A DNA stretch of 64,000 nucleotides, taken from NCBI RefSeq assembly GCF_009857435.1, contig NZ_WWCK01000006.1:269029-333028 (forward strand), written 5' to 3'. The first letter of the stretch is position 1, and each line of letters opens with the position of its first letter. Positions 17,801-26,299 of this stretch are shown piece by piece. The notes under the pieces are model-generated. The model saw only the letters and a list, made by a program, of their open reading frames with translations, did not search any database and was not told the origin of the DNA. Origin of the DNA: Duganella rivi (lineage in GTDB: Bacteria; Pseudomonadota; Gammaproteobacteria; Burkholderiales; Burkholderiaceae_D). The position numbers and the translations under genes are program-made.

Positions 17801-18378
17801 ATCAAAACGCCGCCTACGCCAACACCTACTCGGATCTGGTGGCGCAAGTGCGCGCGCGCGAAACGGCGCTGGGCCTCGGCAACAAGCTGTCCACCGCCGT
17901 CGCCAAGTACTACTTCAAGCTGATGGCCTACAAGGATGAATACGAAGTGGCGCGCCTGTACACCGATGGCCGCTTTGTCGAACAACTGCAACAGCAGTTC
18001 GAAGGTAACTTCAGCGTGAAGTTCAATCTCGCGCCGCCGATGTTCGCCAAGAAGGATGCTAAAGGCCACTTGGTAAAAGCGGAATTCGGTTCGTGGATGT
18101 GGAGCGCGTTCAAGCTGCTGGCCAAGTTTAAAGGTCTGCGCGGCGGCGCCTTCGACATCTTCGGCTACACCGAGGAGCGCAAGATGGAACGCGCGCTGAT
18201 CGTGGAATACCGCGAAATGGTGCAGTCGCTGATCGCCAAGCTGAACGCGGATAACTACGCGACGGCCACCGATCTGGCCGCGCTGCCGGAGAAAGTGCGC
18301 GGCTTCGGTCACGTGAAGGAAAAGGCGGTCGCCACCTTCCGCACCGAAAAAGCCCGCCTGCTGGCGCAATGCATATAA
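14875..18378 (+). CDS. Fused indolepyruvate/2-oxoacid:ferredoxin oxidoreductase
   Basis: 1167 residues from ATG 14875, with GGAG 8 bp upstream. The N-terminal half holds the pyrimidine/TPP-binding alpha-subunit regions (GFISGYRGSPLGGLDENLWK; YCSGCPHNTSTKVPEGS; NLGDGTYFHSGYLAIRA). Cysteine clusters CEGCGDCGIQSNC and CNKDYSCTKGFC follow near 660-700. The C-terminal half carries the gamma/beta-like domain (NILINGIGGTGVITVGALMGM). This single-chain form is typical of proteobacteria and oxidatively decarboxylates aryl- or branched-chain 2-oxoacids to acyl-CoA, passing electrons to ferredoxin. Here it probably feeds acyl-CoA to the mutase encoded 26 bp downstream. Confidence 0.92.
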   Translation: MPDGTSSLTSVSLDDKYTSTKGTIFLSGIQALVRLPMMQQVRDKMAGLNTAGFISGYRGSPLGGLDENLWKAKPHLENHNVQFVPGVNEDLAATAVWGSQQVDLIGEAKYDGVFAMWYGKGPGVDRCGDVFKHMNHAGTSKHGGVLLVAGDDHGAYSSTLPHQSDHIFSACMVPVLYPCNVQEYLDLGIHGWAMSRFSGCAVAFKALADTVESSASVDADPFRVQVKIPKDFVMPEGGLNARLSSIPLGQQARNQEALMQDYKIYAALAYARENKLNHTTITSPDAKLGIIASGKSYLDVLEALEELGIDEAMAAKVGLRLFKVAMPWPLEPDSVREFAQGLDEILVVEEKRQIVEYQLKEQLYNWRDDVRPRVIGKFDEKGEWVAPRGEWLLTSKADFSVSQVARVIASRVKRLISDPVTCEHIKQRLDFLDEKDAVLKKAISTPFRPAFYCSGCPHNTSTKVPEGSLALAGIGCHVMATSIYPEFNKLTTHMGGEGAPWIGQAAFSKIPHVFQNLGDGTYFHSGYLAIRAAVAARVNMTYKILYNDAVAMTGGQPVDGQTSVPMIAQQMAAEGVKRIALVTEDLSRYTDRTALPSIVSLHDRKDMDAVQRELREVGGVSVLIYDQTCAAEKRRRRKKGEYPDIAKRMVINEAVCEGCGDCGIQSNCVSILPKETEFGRKRTIDQSSCNKDYSCTKGFCPSFVTVEGGALKKSKAGATQGDDGWDELSSPALPSCEQPYNILINGIGGTGVITVGALMGMAAHIEGKGASVLDMTGMSQKNGSVTSHVKIARTPEHLRAQRIATGEADVILGCDMLTAGAADAVSKMRPGRTLAIVNLHEQPPGTFAQNADWQYPTEDVRALIEESVGAGAADFIDATKLATALMGDSIAANLFMLGYAWQRGRIPLKEESLLRAIELNGVAVGSNKKSFLWGRRAAVDLKRVERTATPAQPILMQMPQSLDTIVAKRMEFLTAYQNAAYANTYSDLVAQVRARETALGLGNKLSTAVAKYYFKLMAYKDEYEVARLYTDGRFVEQLQQQFEGNFSVKFNLAPPMFAKKDAKGHLVKAEFGSWMWSAFKLLAKFKGLRGGAFDIFGYTEERKMERALIVEYREMVQSLIAKLNADNYATATDLAALPEKVRGFGHVKEKAVATFRTEKARLLAQCI

Positions 18379-18404
18379 TGATTAAAAAAATATAAGGGAC
18401 ACCA

Positions 18405-21400
18405 ATGAACGATCTCTCGAATCCGAAGCTCGCGGCTGTGGACGACCAGCCGCGTGCTCAAAACAAGGTGCGCTTCGTGACAGCGGCTTCGCTGTTCGAC
18501 GGCCACGACGCATCGATCAACATCATGCGCCGCATCCTGCAATCGAACGGCGTGGAAGTGGTTCACCTCGGCCATAACCGTTCGGTCGATGAAGTGGTGA
18601 CCGCCGCGCTGGCGGAAGACGTGCAAGGCATCGCCATCTCCAGCTACCAGGGCGGCCACGTTGAATATTTCAAGTACATGATCGACCTGCTGCGCCAGCG
18701 GGGCGGTGCGCACATCAAAGTGTTTGGCGGCGGTGGCGGCGTGATCGTGCCGCACGAAATCGAAGAACTGCACGCGTACGGCGTGACCAAGATTTTCAGC
18801 CCGGAAGACGGCCAGCGCATGGGCCTCGTCGGCATGATCCAGTGGATGGTGCAGCAGTGCGATATCGACCTGTCACAGTACTCGCCTACGTCGCTGGCGC
18901 CGCTGCGTGAAGGTGAGGATGTCGCCGCGCGTCATCGCCCGTTGGCGCAGCTGATCACCGCGCTGGAGAACGACAAGGCCGCACCGTCACTGCGCGCCGA
19001 ATTGCTGGCCGCTGCGGAAGACCTGCCGGTGCCTACACTGGGCATTACCGGCACCGGCGGCGCCGGCAAATCCTCGCTGACCGATGAACTGATCCGCCGC
19101 ATCCGTCTCGATCAAGGCGATGCGCTGAACATTGCCGTAATCTCGATTGATCCATCGCGCCGCAAATCCGGTGGTGCGCTGCTGGGCGACCGCATCCGCA
19201 TGAACGCCATCAATCCGTGGGCAGGCCAGGCGCGCGTGTTTATGCGTTCGCTGGCCACGCGCGAAGCCGGCTCCGAGATTTCGCAAGCACTGCCGGACGT
19301 CATCGCCGCCTGCAAAGTCGCGGGCTTTGATCTAGTCATCGTTGAAACCTCCGGCATCGGTCAAGGCGATGCCGCCATCGTGCCGCACGTGGACGTATCG
19401 ATGTACGTGATGACACCAGAATTCGGCGCTGCCTCGCAGCTGGAAAAAATCGACATGCTCGATTTCGCCGACTTCATCGCCATCAACAAGTTTGACCGCA
19501 AAGGCGCGCAAGACGCGCTGCGCGACGTCGCCAAGCAGTACCAGCGCAACCGCGAACTGTGGAGCAAGCGCCCGGAAGAAATGCCAGTCTACGGCACGCA
19601 AGCCTCGCGCTTCAATGACGACGGCGTGACGGCGCTGTACCAAGGCCTGCTGCCTCGCTTGACACACCTGGGCCTGCGCGTACAAGCGGGGAAACTGATC
19701 GCCATCAACGACGTCCGCCACTCCAGCGGCAAGAACGTCATCGTGCCGCCGGCCCGCGCGCGCTACCTCGCGGAGATTGCCGACACCGTGCGCGGCTACC
19801 ACCGCTTCACGCGCAAGCAAGTGACGCTGGCGCGCGAACGCCAGCAACTGAGCGAATCCAAGCGCATGCTGGCCATCGCCCACAAGACCGCCGACTTCGA
19901 CGACCTGATCGCCGAACGCGATGCCGAGATGGATGGCGGTGCCAAGAAGCTGCTGGCGCAATGGCCCGACATGCAGGCCGCCTACGCCGGCGATGACTAC
20001 GTGGTAAAAATCCGCGACAAGGAAATCCGCACGCGCCTCGTGCAGCATACGCTGTCGGGCACGCGCATCCGCAAAGTATCGCTGCCGCGTTATGAAGACC
20101 ACGGCGAAATCCTGCGCTTCCTGATGCTGGAAAACGTGCCGGGCTCCTTCCCGTTCACTGCCGGCGTGTTTGCGTTTAAACGCGAAGGTGAAGATCCGAC
20201 CCGCATGTTCGCCGGCGAAGGCGACGCCTTCCGCACCAATCGCCGCTTCAAACTGGTCTCCACCGGCATGGACGCCAAGCGTCTGTCCACAGCATTTGAC
20301 TCGGTGACCTTGTACGGCGCCGATCCTGCGCTGCGTCCCGACATCTACGGCAAGGTTGGTAACTCGGGCGTCTCCATCGCCACGCTGGACGATATGAAAG
20401 TGCTGTACGACGGCTTCAACCTGTGCAGCCCAAGCACCTCGGTATCGATGACCATCAACGGCCCTGCGCCGACGATACTGGCGATGTTCATGAACACCGC
20501 CATCGACCAGCAGATCGACAAGTTCGTTGAAGAGAACAAGCGCCAACCTAGCGCCGACGAAGCGTCCAAGATCAAAGCGTGGGTACTGCAAAACGTGCGC
20601 GGCACCGTGCAGGCAGACATTCTGAAAGAAGACCAGGGCCAGAACACCTGCATCTTCTCGACCGAGTTCTCGCTGAAGGTGATGGGCGATATTCAGGAAT
20701 ACTTCGTGCACCACCAGGTACGCAACTTCTACTCGGTGTCGATCTCCGGCTACCACATCGCGGAGGCGGGTGCGAATCCGATTTCGCAGCTGGCGTTTAC
20801 GCTGTCGAACGGCTTCACGTTTGTGGAGGCGTATCTGGCGCGCGGCATGCACATTGACGACTTCGCGCCTAACCTGTCGTTCTTCTTCTCGAACGGCATG
20901 GATCCGGAGTACACGGTACTGGGCCGCGTGGCACGCCGCATCTGGGCGGTGGCAATGCGCGACAAATACGGCGCCAACGACCGCTCGCAAAAACTCAAGT
21001 ACCACGTGCAAACCTCGGGCCGTTCGCTGCACGCGCAGGAGATCGACTTCAACGACATCCGCACCACGCTGCAAGCGCTGATCGCCATCTACGACAACTG
21101 CAACTCGTTGCACACCAACGCCTACGACGAAGCCATCACCACGCCGACCGACGAATCGGTGCGCAGGGCTTTGGCAATTCAATTGATCATCAACCGCGAG
21201 TGGGGCCTGGCCAAGAACGAGAATCCAAACCAGGGCTCGTTCATCATGGACGAGTTGACGGATCTGGTGGAAGAAGCGGTGCTGCAAGAGTTTGAGCGCA
21301 TCGCGGAACGCGGCGGCGTGCTAGGTGCGATGGAAACCGGCTACCAGCGCGGCAAGATCCAGGAAGAGTCGATGCTGTACGAGCACCAGAAGCACGACGG

Positions 21401-21698
21401 CACCCTGCCCATCATCGGCGTCAACACCTTCCGCAATCCGAAAGGCGTGGAAGCACCGCAGCAGATCGAATTGGCGCGTTCCACCGACGATGAAAAGCAA
21501 TCGCAGCTCAAGCGCCTGGAAGACTTCCACGCTCGCAATGCAGACAGCGCGCCGCAAGCGCTGGCCGCATTACAGCAAGCCGCCATCGACAACGCCAACG
21601 TGTTCGAGAAACTGATGGACGCCGTGCGCGTCTGCTCCCTCGGCCAGATCACCACCGCCCTGTTCGAAGTCGGTGGCCAGTACCGCCGCAATATGTAA
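18405..21698 (+). CDS. icmF: Fused isobutyryl-CoA mutase IcmF (B12-dependent, with G-protein chaperone)
   Basis: 1097 residues, matching IcmF length. The B12-binding domain comes first (DGHDASINIMRR at 32-43 carries the DxH base-off motif; FGGGGGVIVPHEI near 107-119). It is followed by a MeaI-like GTPase (GTGGAGKSSLTDEL at 216-229, SIDPSRRKSGGALLGDRIRM) and a methylmalonyl-CoA-mutase-type catalytic barrel to the end (SGVSIATLDDMKVLYDGFNL ... SISGYHIAEAGANP). It interconverts isobutyryl-CoA and n-butyryl-CoA with adenosylcobalamin; the G domain loads and protects the cofactor. It lies 26 bp after the 2-oxoacid oxidoreductase, so they are probably one operon for branched-chain catabolism. Confidence 0.93.
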   Translation: MNDLSNPKLAAVDDQPRAQNKVRFVTAASLFDGHDASINIMRRILQSNGVEVVHLGHNRSVDEVVTAALAEDVQGIAISSYQGGHVEYFKYMIDLLRQRGGAHIKVFGGGGGVIVPHEIEELHAYGVTKIFSPEDGQRMGLVGMIQWMVQQCDIDLSQYSPTSLAPLREGEDVAARHRPLAQLITALENDKAAPSLRAELLAAAEDLPVPTLGITGTGGAGKSSLTDELIRRIRLDQGDALNIAVISIDPSRRKSGGALLGDRIRMNAINPWAGQARVFMRSLATREAGSEISQALPDVIAACKVAGFDLVIVETSGIGQGDAAIVPHVDVSMYVMTPEFGAASQLEKIDMLDFADFIAINKFDRKGAQDALRDVAKQYQRNRELWSKRPEEMPVYGTQASRFNDDGVTALYQGLLPRLTHLGLRVQAGKLIAINDVRHSSGKNVIVPPARARYLAEIADTVRGYHRFTRKQVTLARERQQLSESKRMLAIAHKTADFDDLIAERDAEMDGGAKKLLAQWPDMQAAYAGDDYVVKIRDKEIRTRLVQHTLSGTRIRKVSLPRYEDHGEILRFLMLENVPGSFPFTAGVFAFKREGEDPTRMFAGEGDAFRTNRRFKLVSTGMDAKRLSTAFDSVTLYGADPALRPDIYGKVGNSGVSIATLDDMKVLYDGFNLCSPSTSVSMTINGPAPTILAMFMNTAIDQQIDKFVEENKRQPSADEASKIKAWVLQNVRGTVQADILKEDQGQNTCIFSTEFSLKVMGDIQEYFVHHQVRNFYSVSISGYHIAEAGANPISQLAFTLSNGFTFVEAYLARGMHIDDFAPNLSFFFSNGMDPEYTVLGRVARRIWAVAMRDKYGANDRSQKLKYHVQTSGRSLHAQEIDFNDIRTTLQALIAIYDNCNSLHTNAYDEAITTPTDESVRRALAIQLIINREWGLAKNENPNQGSFIMDELTDLVEEAVLQEFERIAERGGVLGAMETGYQRGKIQEESMLYEHQKHDGTLPIIGVNTFRNPKGVEAPQQIELARSTDDEKQSQLKRLEDFHARNADSAPQALAALQQAAIDNANVFEKLMDAVRVCSLGQITTALFEVGGQYRRNM

Positions 21699-21784
21699 GG
21701 ACTGACGACAGGGAGGTCACGAAGAGGTGATGCAAGAGACGTGTTATATTGCCATTTAAGCAAACATGTTCAGGAGCATCCTCT

Positions 21785-23344
21785 TTGAAAAAAATCCTCC
21801 CTGTGGCCGCTGCACTGGCACTTTCCGCATGCGGCGGCGGTGGTGCCCCGGCCGTACCAACGCTGGCAGTACAGTTGAACGCCGCCGGCGCCACACAGCA
21901 AGTGGTGGAAGGCACCACCGAAGTCGATCTGACCGTCACCGCCACCTACAGCGGCAGTAGCAACAAGGCCATCGTCCCGGAGTTTCAGTTCGATGCCAGC
22001 CTATTCGCACAACAGGGCGAGGTGGCGGTTCCTCAAACCGGCACCTATGTGCTGCGCTTGCGTACTCGCCCCAACTTGGCGGTCAACAACTACAGCGGCC
22101 AGATCGGAATCCGGCTATGCCAGGAAAGCGCGTGCGCAACGGTGTATCCGGGCTCCACGCAAAAAGTCAGCTATGCGGTAAAGGTGGCACTGGCGGACTG
22201 GAACACCTTCCAGCGCAACAGCGCTCACAACGCTTACGTGCACGTGACGCTCGACCCGTCGAAATTCAGCAAGGCGTGGACTTGGTCGCGCCCGTCGGGA
22301 GACTCGGAGCCGGTGGGCGGCATCAATACCGTGTCCACTGGCCAGGGCATGGTGTTCGTCTCCAAGGACATCTACTTTGGCCAAGCCGAGGTGTTCGCGC
22401 TGAAGGAATCCGACGGCGGCCAAGTGTGGCATTACGCTTCCGGCTACTCGGCGTCCGAAGGCCCGCCTGCTTATGCCGACGGCAGCGTGTATTTTGGCAC
22501 GACCACGTCCAGTCAGGCCTCGCGCGTGACGGCACTCGATGCCGCCACCGGCACCTTCAAATTCAACATGCCGTTCAGCGCCCAATGGCCCGGCTATTTT
22601 GCGCCAACCATTTACGGCGGTGCGGTGCTGAACACATCGGGTTCCTTAACCAGTTATTCCGTGCAGGACGGCAAGCAGAACTGGCGTAGCGGCACGCTGG
22701 GCACGTACGATTTCACTTCGCCGGCGGCCGATAGCAAGTATGTCTACCAGTATGGCAGCTCCAGCGGCAAAATGTCGGTACTCGACCGCGCGACCGGGAC
22801 GACCATTGCATCCATCACCGATCCGTTTAATCCGGGCTCGAGCGGCTACTCAGAGTTCTCCGCGCCCATGCTGGGCAGCGTCCAGAATGTGATTGCCTTC
22901 AGCGGCGGCGGTTTCAGCGGCCGCGCCGCCAGCAACAGCGAACAGTACGAAAGCCGGGTGCTGGTCAACTACGACGTGAACAAGCAGGCGGTTGCCTGGC
23001 GTACCCAAGGCACCTACCTCACTCATCCGGCACTGGGCAATGGTGTCATTTACGCCGCTAGCAGTACGCAGCTGGATGCAATCAGCGAGGTGGACGGCAA
23101 GGTGCAATGGTCATGGCCGCTGCCTGCCGGCGACGCTAGCTTCCATCGCAATGGGGTGGTGACGGACAACCTGATATTCGTCAGCACCGACACCACGGTC
23201 TATGCGATCGATCTGAAAACACATCAGTCGGTATGGAAGTATCCTGCACCCGGCAACTTGGCGATTTCGGGTGGCGGCATCCTGTATATCACCACCGGTG
23301 CACGAGAGAGCGACGGCAAACTGGTGGCGATCAAGCTCATGTAG
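21785..23344 (+). CDS. PQQ-like beta-propeller lipoprotein
   Basis: About 519 residues. A TTG codon at 21785 gives a textbook lipoprotein signal (KKILPVAAALALSACGGGG) and has an AGGAG site 9 bp upstream, so I prefer it to the ATG at 21749, which would put extra residues before the signal. After an N-terminal beta domain (LNAAGATQQVVEGTTEVDLTV ... GTYVLRLRTRPN), residues from about 140 form repeated propeller blades (VFALKESDGGQVWHYASG; VTALDAATGTFKFNM; SVLDRATGTTIASI; DAISEVDGKVQWSWPLPAGD; YAIDLKTHQSVWKYP). No PQQ ligand set can be claimed. The substrate is unknown. It ends directly against the stop of the opposing LacI gene. Confidence 0.8.
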   Translation: MKKILPVAAALALSACGGGGAPAVPTLAVQLNAAGATQQVVEGTTEVDLTVTATYSGSSNKAIVPEFQFDASLFAQQGEVAVPQTGTYVLRLRTRPNLAVNNYSGQIGIRLCQESACATVYPGSTQKVSYAVKVALADWNTFQRNSAHNAYVHVTLDPSKFSKAWTWSRPSGDSEPVGGINTVSTGQGMVFVSKDIYFGQAEVFALKESDGGQVWHYASGYSASEGPPAYADGSVYFGTTTSSQASRVTALDAATGTFKFNMPFSAQWPGYFAPTIYGGAVLNTSGSLTSYSVQDGKQNWRSGTLGTYDFTSPAADSKYVYQYGSSSGKMSVLDRATGTTIASITDPFNPGSSGYSEFSAPMLGSVQNVIAFSGGGFSGRAASNSEQYESRVLVNYDVNKQAVAWRTQGTYLTHPALGNGVIYAASSTQLDAISEVDGKVQWSWPLPAGDASFHRNGVVTDNLIFVSTDTTVYAIDLKTHQSVWKYPAPGNLAISGGGILYITTGARESDGKLVAIKLM

Positions 23345-24355
23345 TTAGGCCGCGGCGGGGCCAATGGTTGCGCCTTCTTGTAACACGGGCTGCCAGAGTT
23401 CCTGCAGTTCGCTGGCGGGGGCGCCCTCGACCAGCGATTGCAGCATGGCGACCATGCGAGCGCCGGCTTTGCGGGGGTCGGGCTGGTCGATGGTGGTAAC
23501 GTTGGCGCCCGCCAGCGTGTCGGCCATGCTGCCCCAGACGATCATCGACATTTCTTTGCCCAGTTCAACGCCCGCATCTAGCAATGCACGCACCGCTCCC
23601 ACGCCAGAGAGATGGTTGTCGACGATGACCGCAGTTGGCCGCGGTGAGCAGGCTAGCAGCTGTTGCATGGCCTGATAGCCGCTGCGGCGATCCAGAGTGT
23701 TATCGATCAGGTAGCGCGGGTCGGCCTGCAGGCCGGCCGCCGACATCGACGCCATGAAGCTGTCTTTGCGCTGCCTTGCAAAGTTCAATTCCAGTGGCGC
23801 GCTAATCAAGGCCACGCGCTGGTGGCCCAGTCCAAGCAAACGCTCCATCGCCATGCGGATGCCGGCTTCGTTGTCGTAGTCGAACCACGCATACGGCGCA
23901 TTGAGCTCGGTACGTCCATGCGCCACAAAGGGAAACTTGGCTTTGCTGAGGAAGGCGATGCGCTCGTCGTGCACCAGCGTGCGTCCCACCACCAAGCCAT
24001 CAACGCGCCGTCCGCGCACAATCTGCTGATAGGAACGCTGCTCCACCGTCGGCGACACCGGTGCGATGATCAAACTCTTGGAAACCTCTTCCAGCGCGGC
24101 CGACATACCAGCCATCACCTCAAGGAACATCGGATCGCCAAGATCCGCCGGTTGCAGCGGGTAGATGATGCCGAACACATTGGTGCGTCCCAGCGCCAGC
24201 GAGCGCGCCATCGGATTGGGCTGGTAGCCGACCTCCTTGGCCGCCTTCAGCACCCGCTCCCGGGTGCGCACATTGACTTCAGGGTAACCGTTTAACGCGC
24301 GGCTCACCGTGGTCTTGGACATGCCAAGGTGATTTGCAAGATGCGCGAGGTTCAT
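23345..24355 (-). CDS. LacI-family transcriptional regulator (distal gene of the sugar locus)
   Basis: 336 residues. The N-terminal LacI helix-turn-helix (LAHLANHLGMSKTTVSRALNGYPEVNVRTRERVLKAAKEVGYQPN) is followed by a periplasmic-binding-protein-like sugar domain. It is the last gene of the minus-strand sugar locus, 10 bp after the MFS permease, so it probably belongs to the same message and represses it autogenously. Its recognition helix differs from that of the second LacI gene of the locus. The effector is likely the imported disaccharide or its phosphate. Confidence 0.88.
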   Translation of the reverse strand: MNLAHLANHLGMSKTTVSRALNGYPEVNVRTRERVLKAAKEVGYQPNPMARSLALGRTNVFGIIYPLQPADLGDPMFLEVMAGMSAALEEVSKSLIIAPVSPTVEQRSYQQIVRGRRVDGLVVGRTLVHDERIAFLSKAKFPFVAHGRTELNAPYAWFDYDNEAGIRMAMERLLGLGHQRVALISAPLELNFARQRKDSFMASMSAAGLQADPRYLIDNTLDRRSGYQAMQQLLACSPRPTAVIVDNHLSGVGAVRALLDAGVELGKEMSMIVWGSMADTLAGANVTTIDQPDPRKAGARMVAMLQSLVEGAPASELQELWQPVLQEGATIGPAAA

Positions 24356-24365
24356 AGACAGTTGT

Positions 24366-25634
24366 TCAATGTTGACCGCTGATTATAGCGGTGGCATCGA
24401 ATCCCCCGCCACCGTCATCGACCGCTTTTTTGAAGAAATACAACATCACCAGCACTATCGTGATCGGCACCAGCGTCAGGTAGAACGCGAAGTGACCGCT
24501 GAAGTTACCAAACACGTAACCAGTAATTAACGAGCCGGTGGTGCCGCCCAGTGCTGAAAAAATCACCAGCAAGCCGGTCATGGCCGAATGCTGGTTCTTC
24601 GGCAGAGAACTTAGCATGACCGAGTTGATGCCGGGGTAGATCGGCGCCATGAACAGCCCAATCAGGGGAAACAGGAAGGTCGCCAGCGGCGCCGTGGCCC
24701 ACGTGATATGCGGGTCGGCCACCACATCGTGCGTCAGCGGCAACGCCAGTAGCACCATGGCCGCCATGCCGACCACGCAGGCATTCATCACCGGATACCA
24801 ATTCAATTTGCGCATCAATACACCCGCCGACAAGCGACCCACTGCGAGGCAAGCGGCAAAGATGCTGGTTACTTCCACGCTCATCGCTGCCGGCAGCTTG
24901 AGGATTTCGTTGTTAAAGGTCGGCAGCCAGGTGCCCACGCTTTGCTCGATCAGCACATACAGGAAGGCGGTAATCACAAACACGCACACCAGCGGCTTGA
25001 AGAACAGCTTGAGCATGGCGGCGAAATCCTGCGCGATGCCGCGGCCTTCAGGCAGCGCGGCCAGCGATTCGTTGAACGGCGTCGACAAGATCAGCACAAA
25101 GGTCAGCGCGCACAATACGGCCAGCACCCAATACACATGCAGCCAGCTTTGCGACAACGGATCGTGCGAATCGATGAAGTAGCCGAACACCCAGTAGGCG
25201 CTCAACACGCCCAGCATGAAGAAGCCTTCCAGCAGATTCATGGTGCTGGCGTGCTGCTTGCGATCCGATGCGATCAGGCCAAGCGTGGAGTACACCGACA
25301 CTTTCACCAGCGCGAACGATACGCCGACGCAGAAGAACAAGGCTTTGGTCGTAGCAAACGACGGCAGCACCGGCATCGCCACGCAAGCCGCAGTAACGAT
25401 AGCGAGGCCGATCAGCATGGCCTTCTTGTAGCCGACGCGCGGCAGGAACGACGCCACCAGAAACGACACCACCGCAATCGGCAAGTCCTTGAAGCCTTCC
25501 AGCACGCTGGCGGCGGATTTGCTCACGCCGTAGTTGCCGATCACTTGCAGGATCACCGTGCCTACGCTGTTCAGCAGAATGGCGAATACAAAATAAATCA
25601 GGAATAGTGCGAATAGAATCTTATTGTTCTTCAT
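24366..25634 (-). CDS. MFS sugar permease
   Basis: 422 residues with about twelve hydrophobic segments (for example FALFLIYFVFAILLNSVGTVILQ, ALFFCVGVSFALVKVSVY, LATFLFPLIGLFMAPIYPGIN). A loop PRVGYKKAML after the second helix resembles the MFS loop 2-3 motif. It resembles the fucose/glucose-galactose class, which recognises a FSALGGTTGSLITGYVFG segment near the C-terminus. In this locus it should carry the disaccharide delivered by the TonB receptor across the inner membrane. It lies between pgmB and the distal LacI gene, 23 bp and 10 bp away. Confidence 0.85.
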   Translation of the reverse strand: MKNNKILFALFLIYFVFAILLNSVGTVILQVIGNYGVSKSAASVLEGFKDLPIAVVSFLVASFLPRVGYKKAMLIGLAIVTAACVAMPVLPSFATTKALFFCVGVSFALVKVSVYSTLGLIASDRKQHASTMNLLEGFFMLGVLSAYWVFGYFIDSHDPLSQSWLHVYWVLAVLCALTFVLILSTPFNESLAALPEGRGIAQDFAAMLKLFFKPLVCVFVITAFLYVLIEQSVGTWLPTFNNEILKLPAAMSVEVTSIFAACLAVGRLSAGVLMRKLNWYPVMNACVVGMAAMVLLALPLTHDVVADPHITWATAPLATFLFPLIGLFMAPIYPGINSVMLSSLPKNQHSAMTGLLVIFSALGGTTGSLITGYVFGNFSGHFAFYLTLVPITIVLVMLYFFKKAVDDGGGGFDATAIISGQH

Positions 25635-25657
25635 GCTGCCTGTCTCCGTTATTGGTT

Positions 25658-26299
25658 TTAGTAAGCGGCGAGGTTGAATTCTTTTAGACTTGTAATCACC
25701 ACGTCCGCTTGCGTCAGCACGAAGGGATGTCCTATCCCCAGCGCGAACATACCGGCTGACTTAATCGACGCCACGCCGGCCACCGCATCCTCCACGCCGA
25801 GGCAATCGGCAGGCGCCACGCCCAGCTCACTGGCCGCGCGCAGGAAAATCTCTGGATCAGGCTTGCCGCGCGCGATGGTCGCAGCATCCACCACATAATC
25901 GAATTTGTCGGTGATGCCCAAGCGGCCCAGCACCGTAAAGGCGTTCTTGCTGACCGACGCCAGGCCGATACGCAAACCGGCAGCACGCACCGCATCCAGC
26001 GCCTCCACTGCACCGGGCAGCAGATCCGCCGACGACATGGTGGCAATCAGCTCTTGGTAGTGGCGATTCTTCACATCCGCCAGCGCCAGCTTTTCTTCCG
26101 GCGTGTACGAGCGCGTGGCCGACGCAAGGATCAAATCCAATGACCCCATGCGGTCAATGCCCTTCAAACCTTCATTGAACTCATGATCAAAGTGCACACC
26201 CTGCGATTCCGCCAACTGCTTCCACGCCAGATAGTGATAATGCGCGGTATCCGTAATCACACCATCCAAATCAAAAATCACTGCCTTGAAGCGGCTCAT
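25658..26299 (-). CDS. pgmB: Beta-phosphoglucomutase (HAD superfamily)
   Basis: 213 residues. HAD motif I FDLDGVITDTAHYHYLAWKQLA with the catalytic aspartate pair D10 and D12; motif II GLASVSKNA; motif III lysine in ARGKPDPEIFL; motif IV GVEDAVAGV. The DLDGVITDTA signature with a downstream HY is characteristic of beta-phosphoglucomutase. It converts beta-glucose 1-phosphate from the GH65 phosphorylase into glucose 6-phosphate. It overlaps the GH65 gene by ATGA, so the two are translationally coupled. Confidence 0.93.
   Translation of the reverse strand: MSRFKAVIFDLDGVITDTAHYHYLAWKQLAESQGVHFDHEFNEGLKGIDRMGSLDLILASATRSYTPEEKLALADVKNRHYQELIATMSSADLLPGAVEALDAVRAAGLRIGLASVSKNAFTVLGRLGITDKFDYVVDAATIARGKPDPEIFLRAASELGVAPADCLGVEDAVAGVASIKSAGMFALGIGHPFVLTQADVVITSLKEFNLAAY

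Noticed and set aside
19332..21287. A 651-codon minus-strand frame inside icmF
   Set aside because: It lies wholly within the IcmF gene, whose motifs are intact, and shows no recognisable fold.
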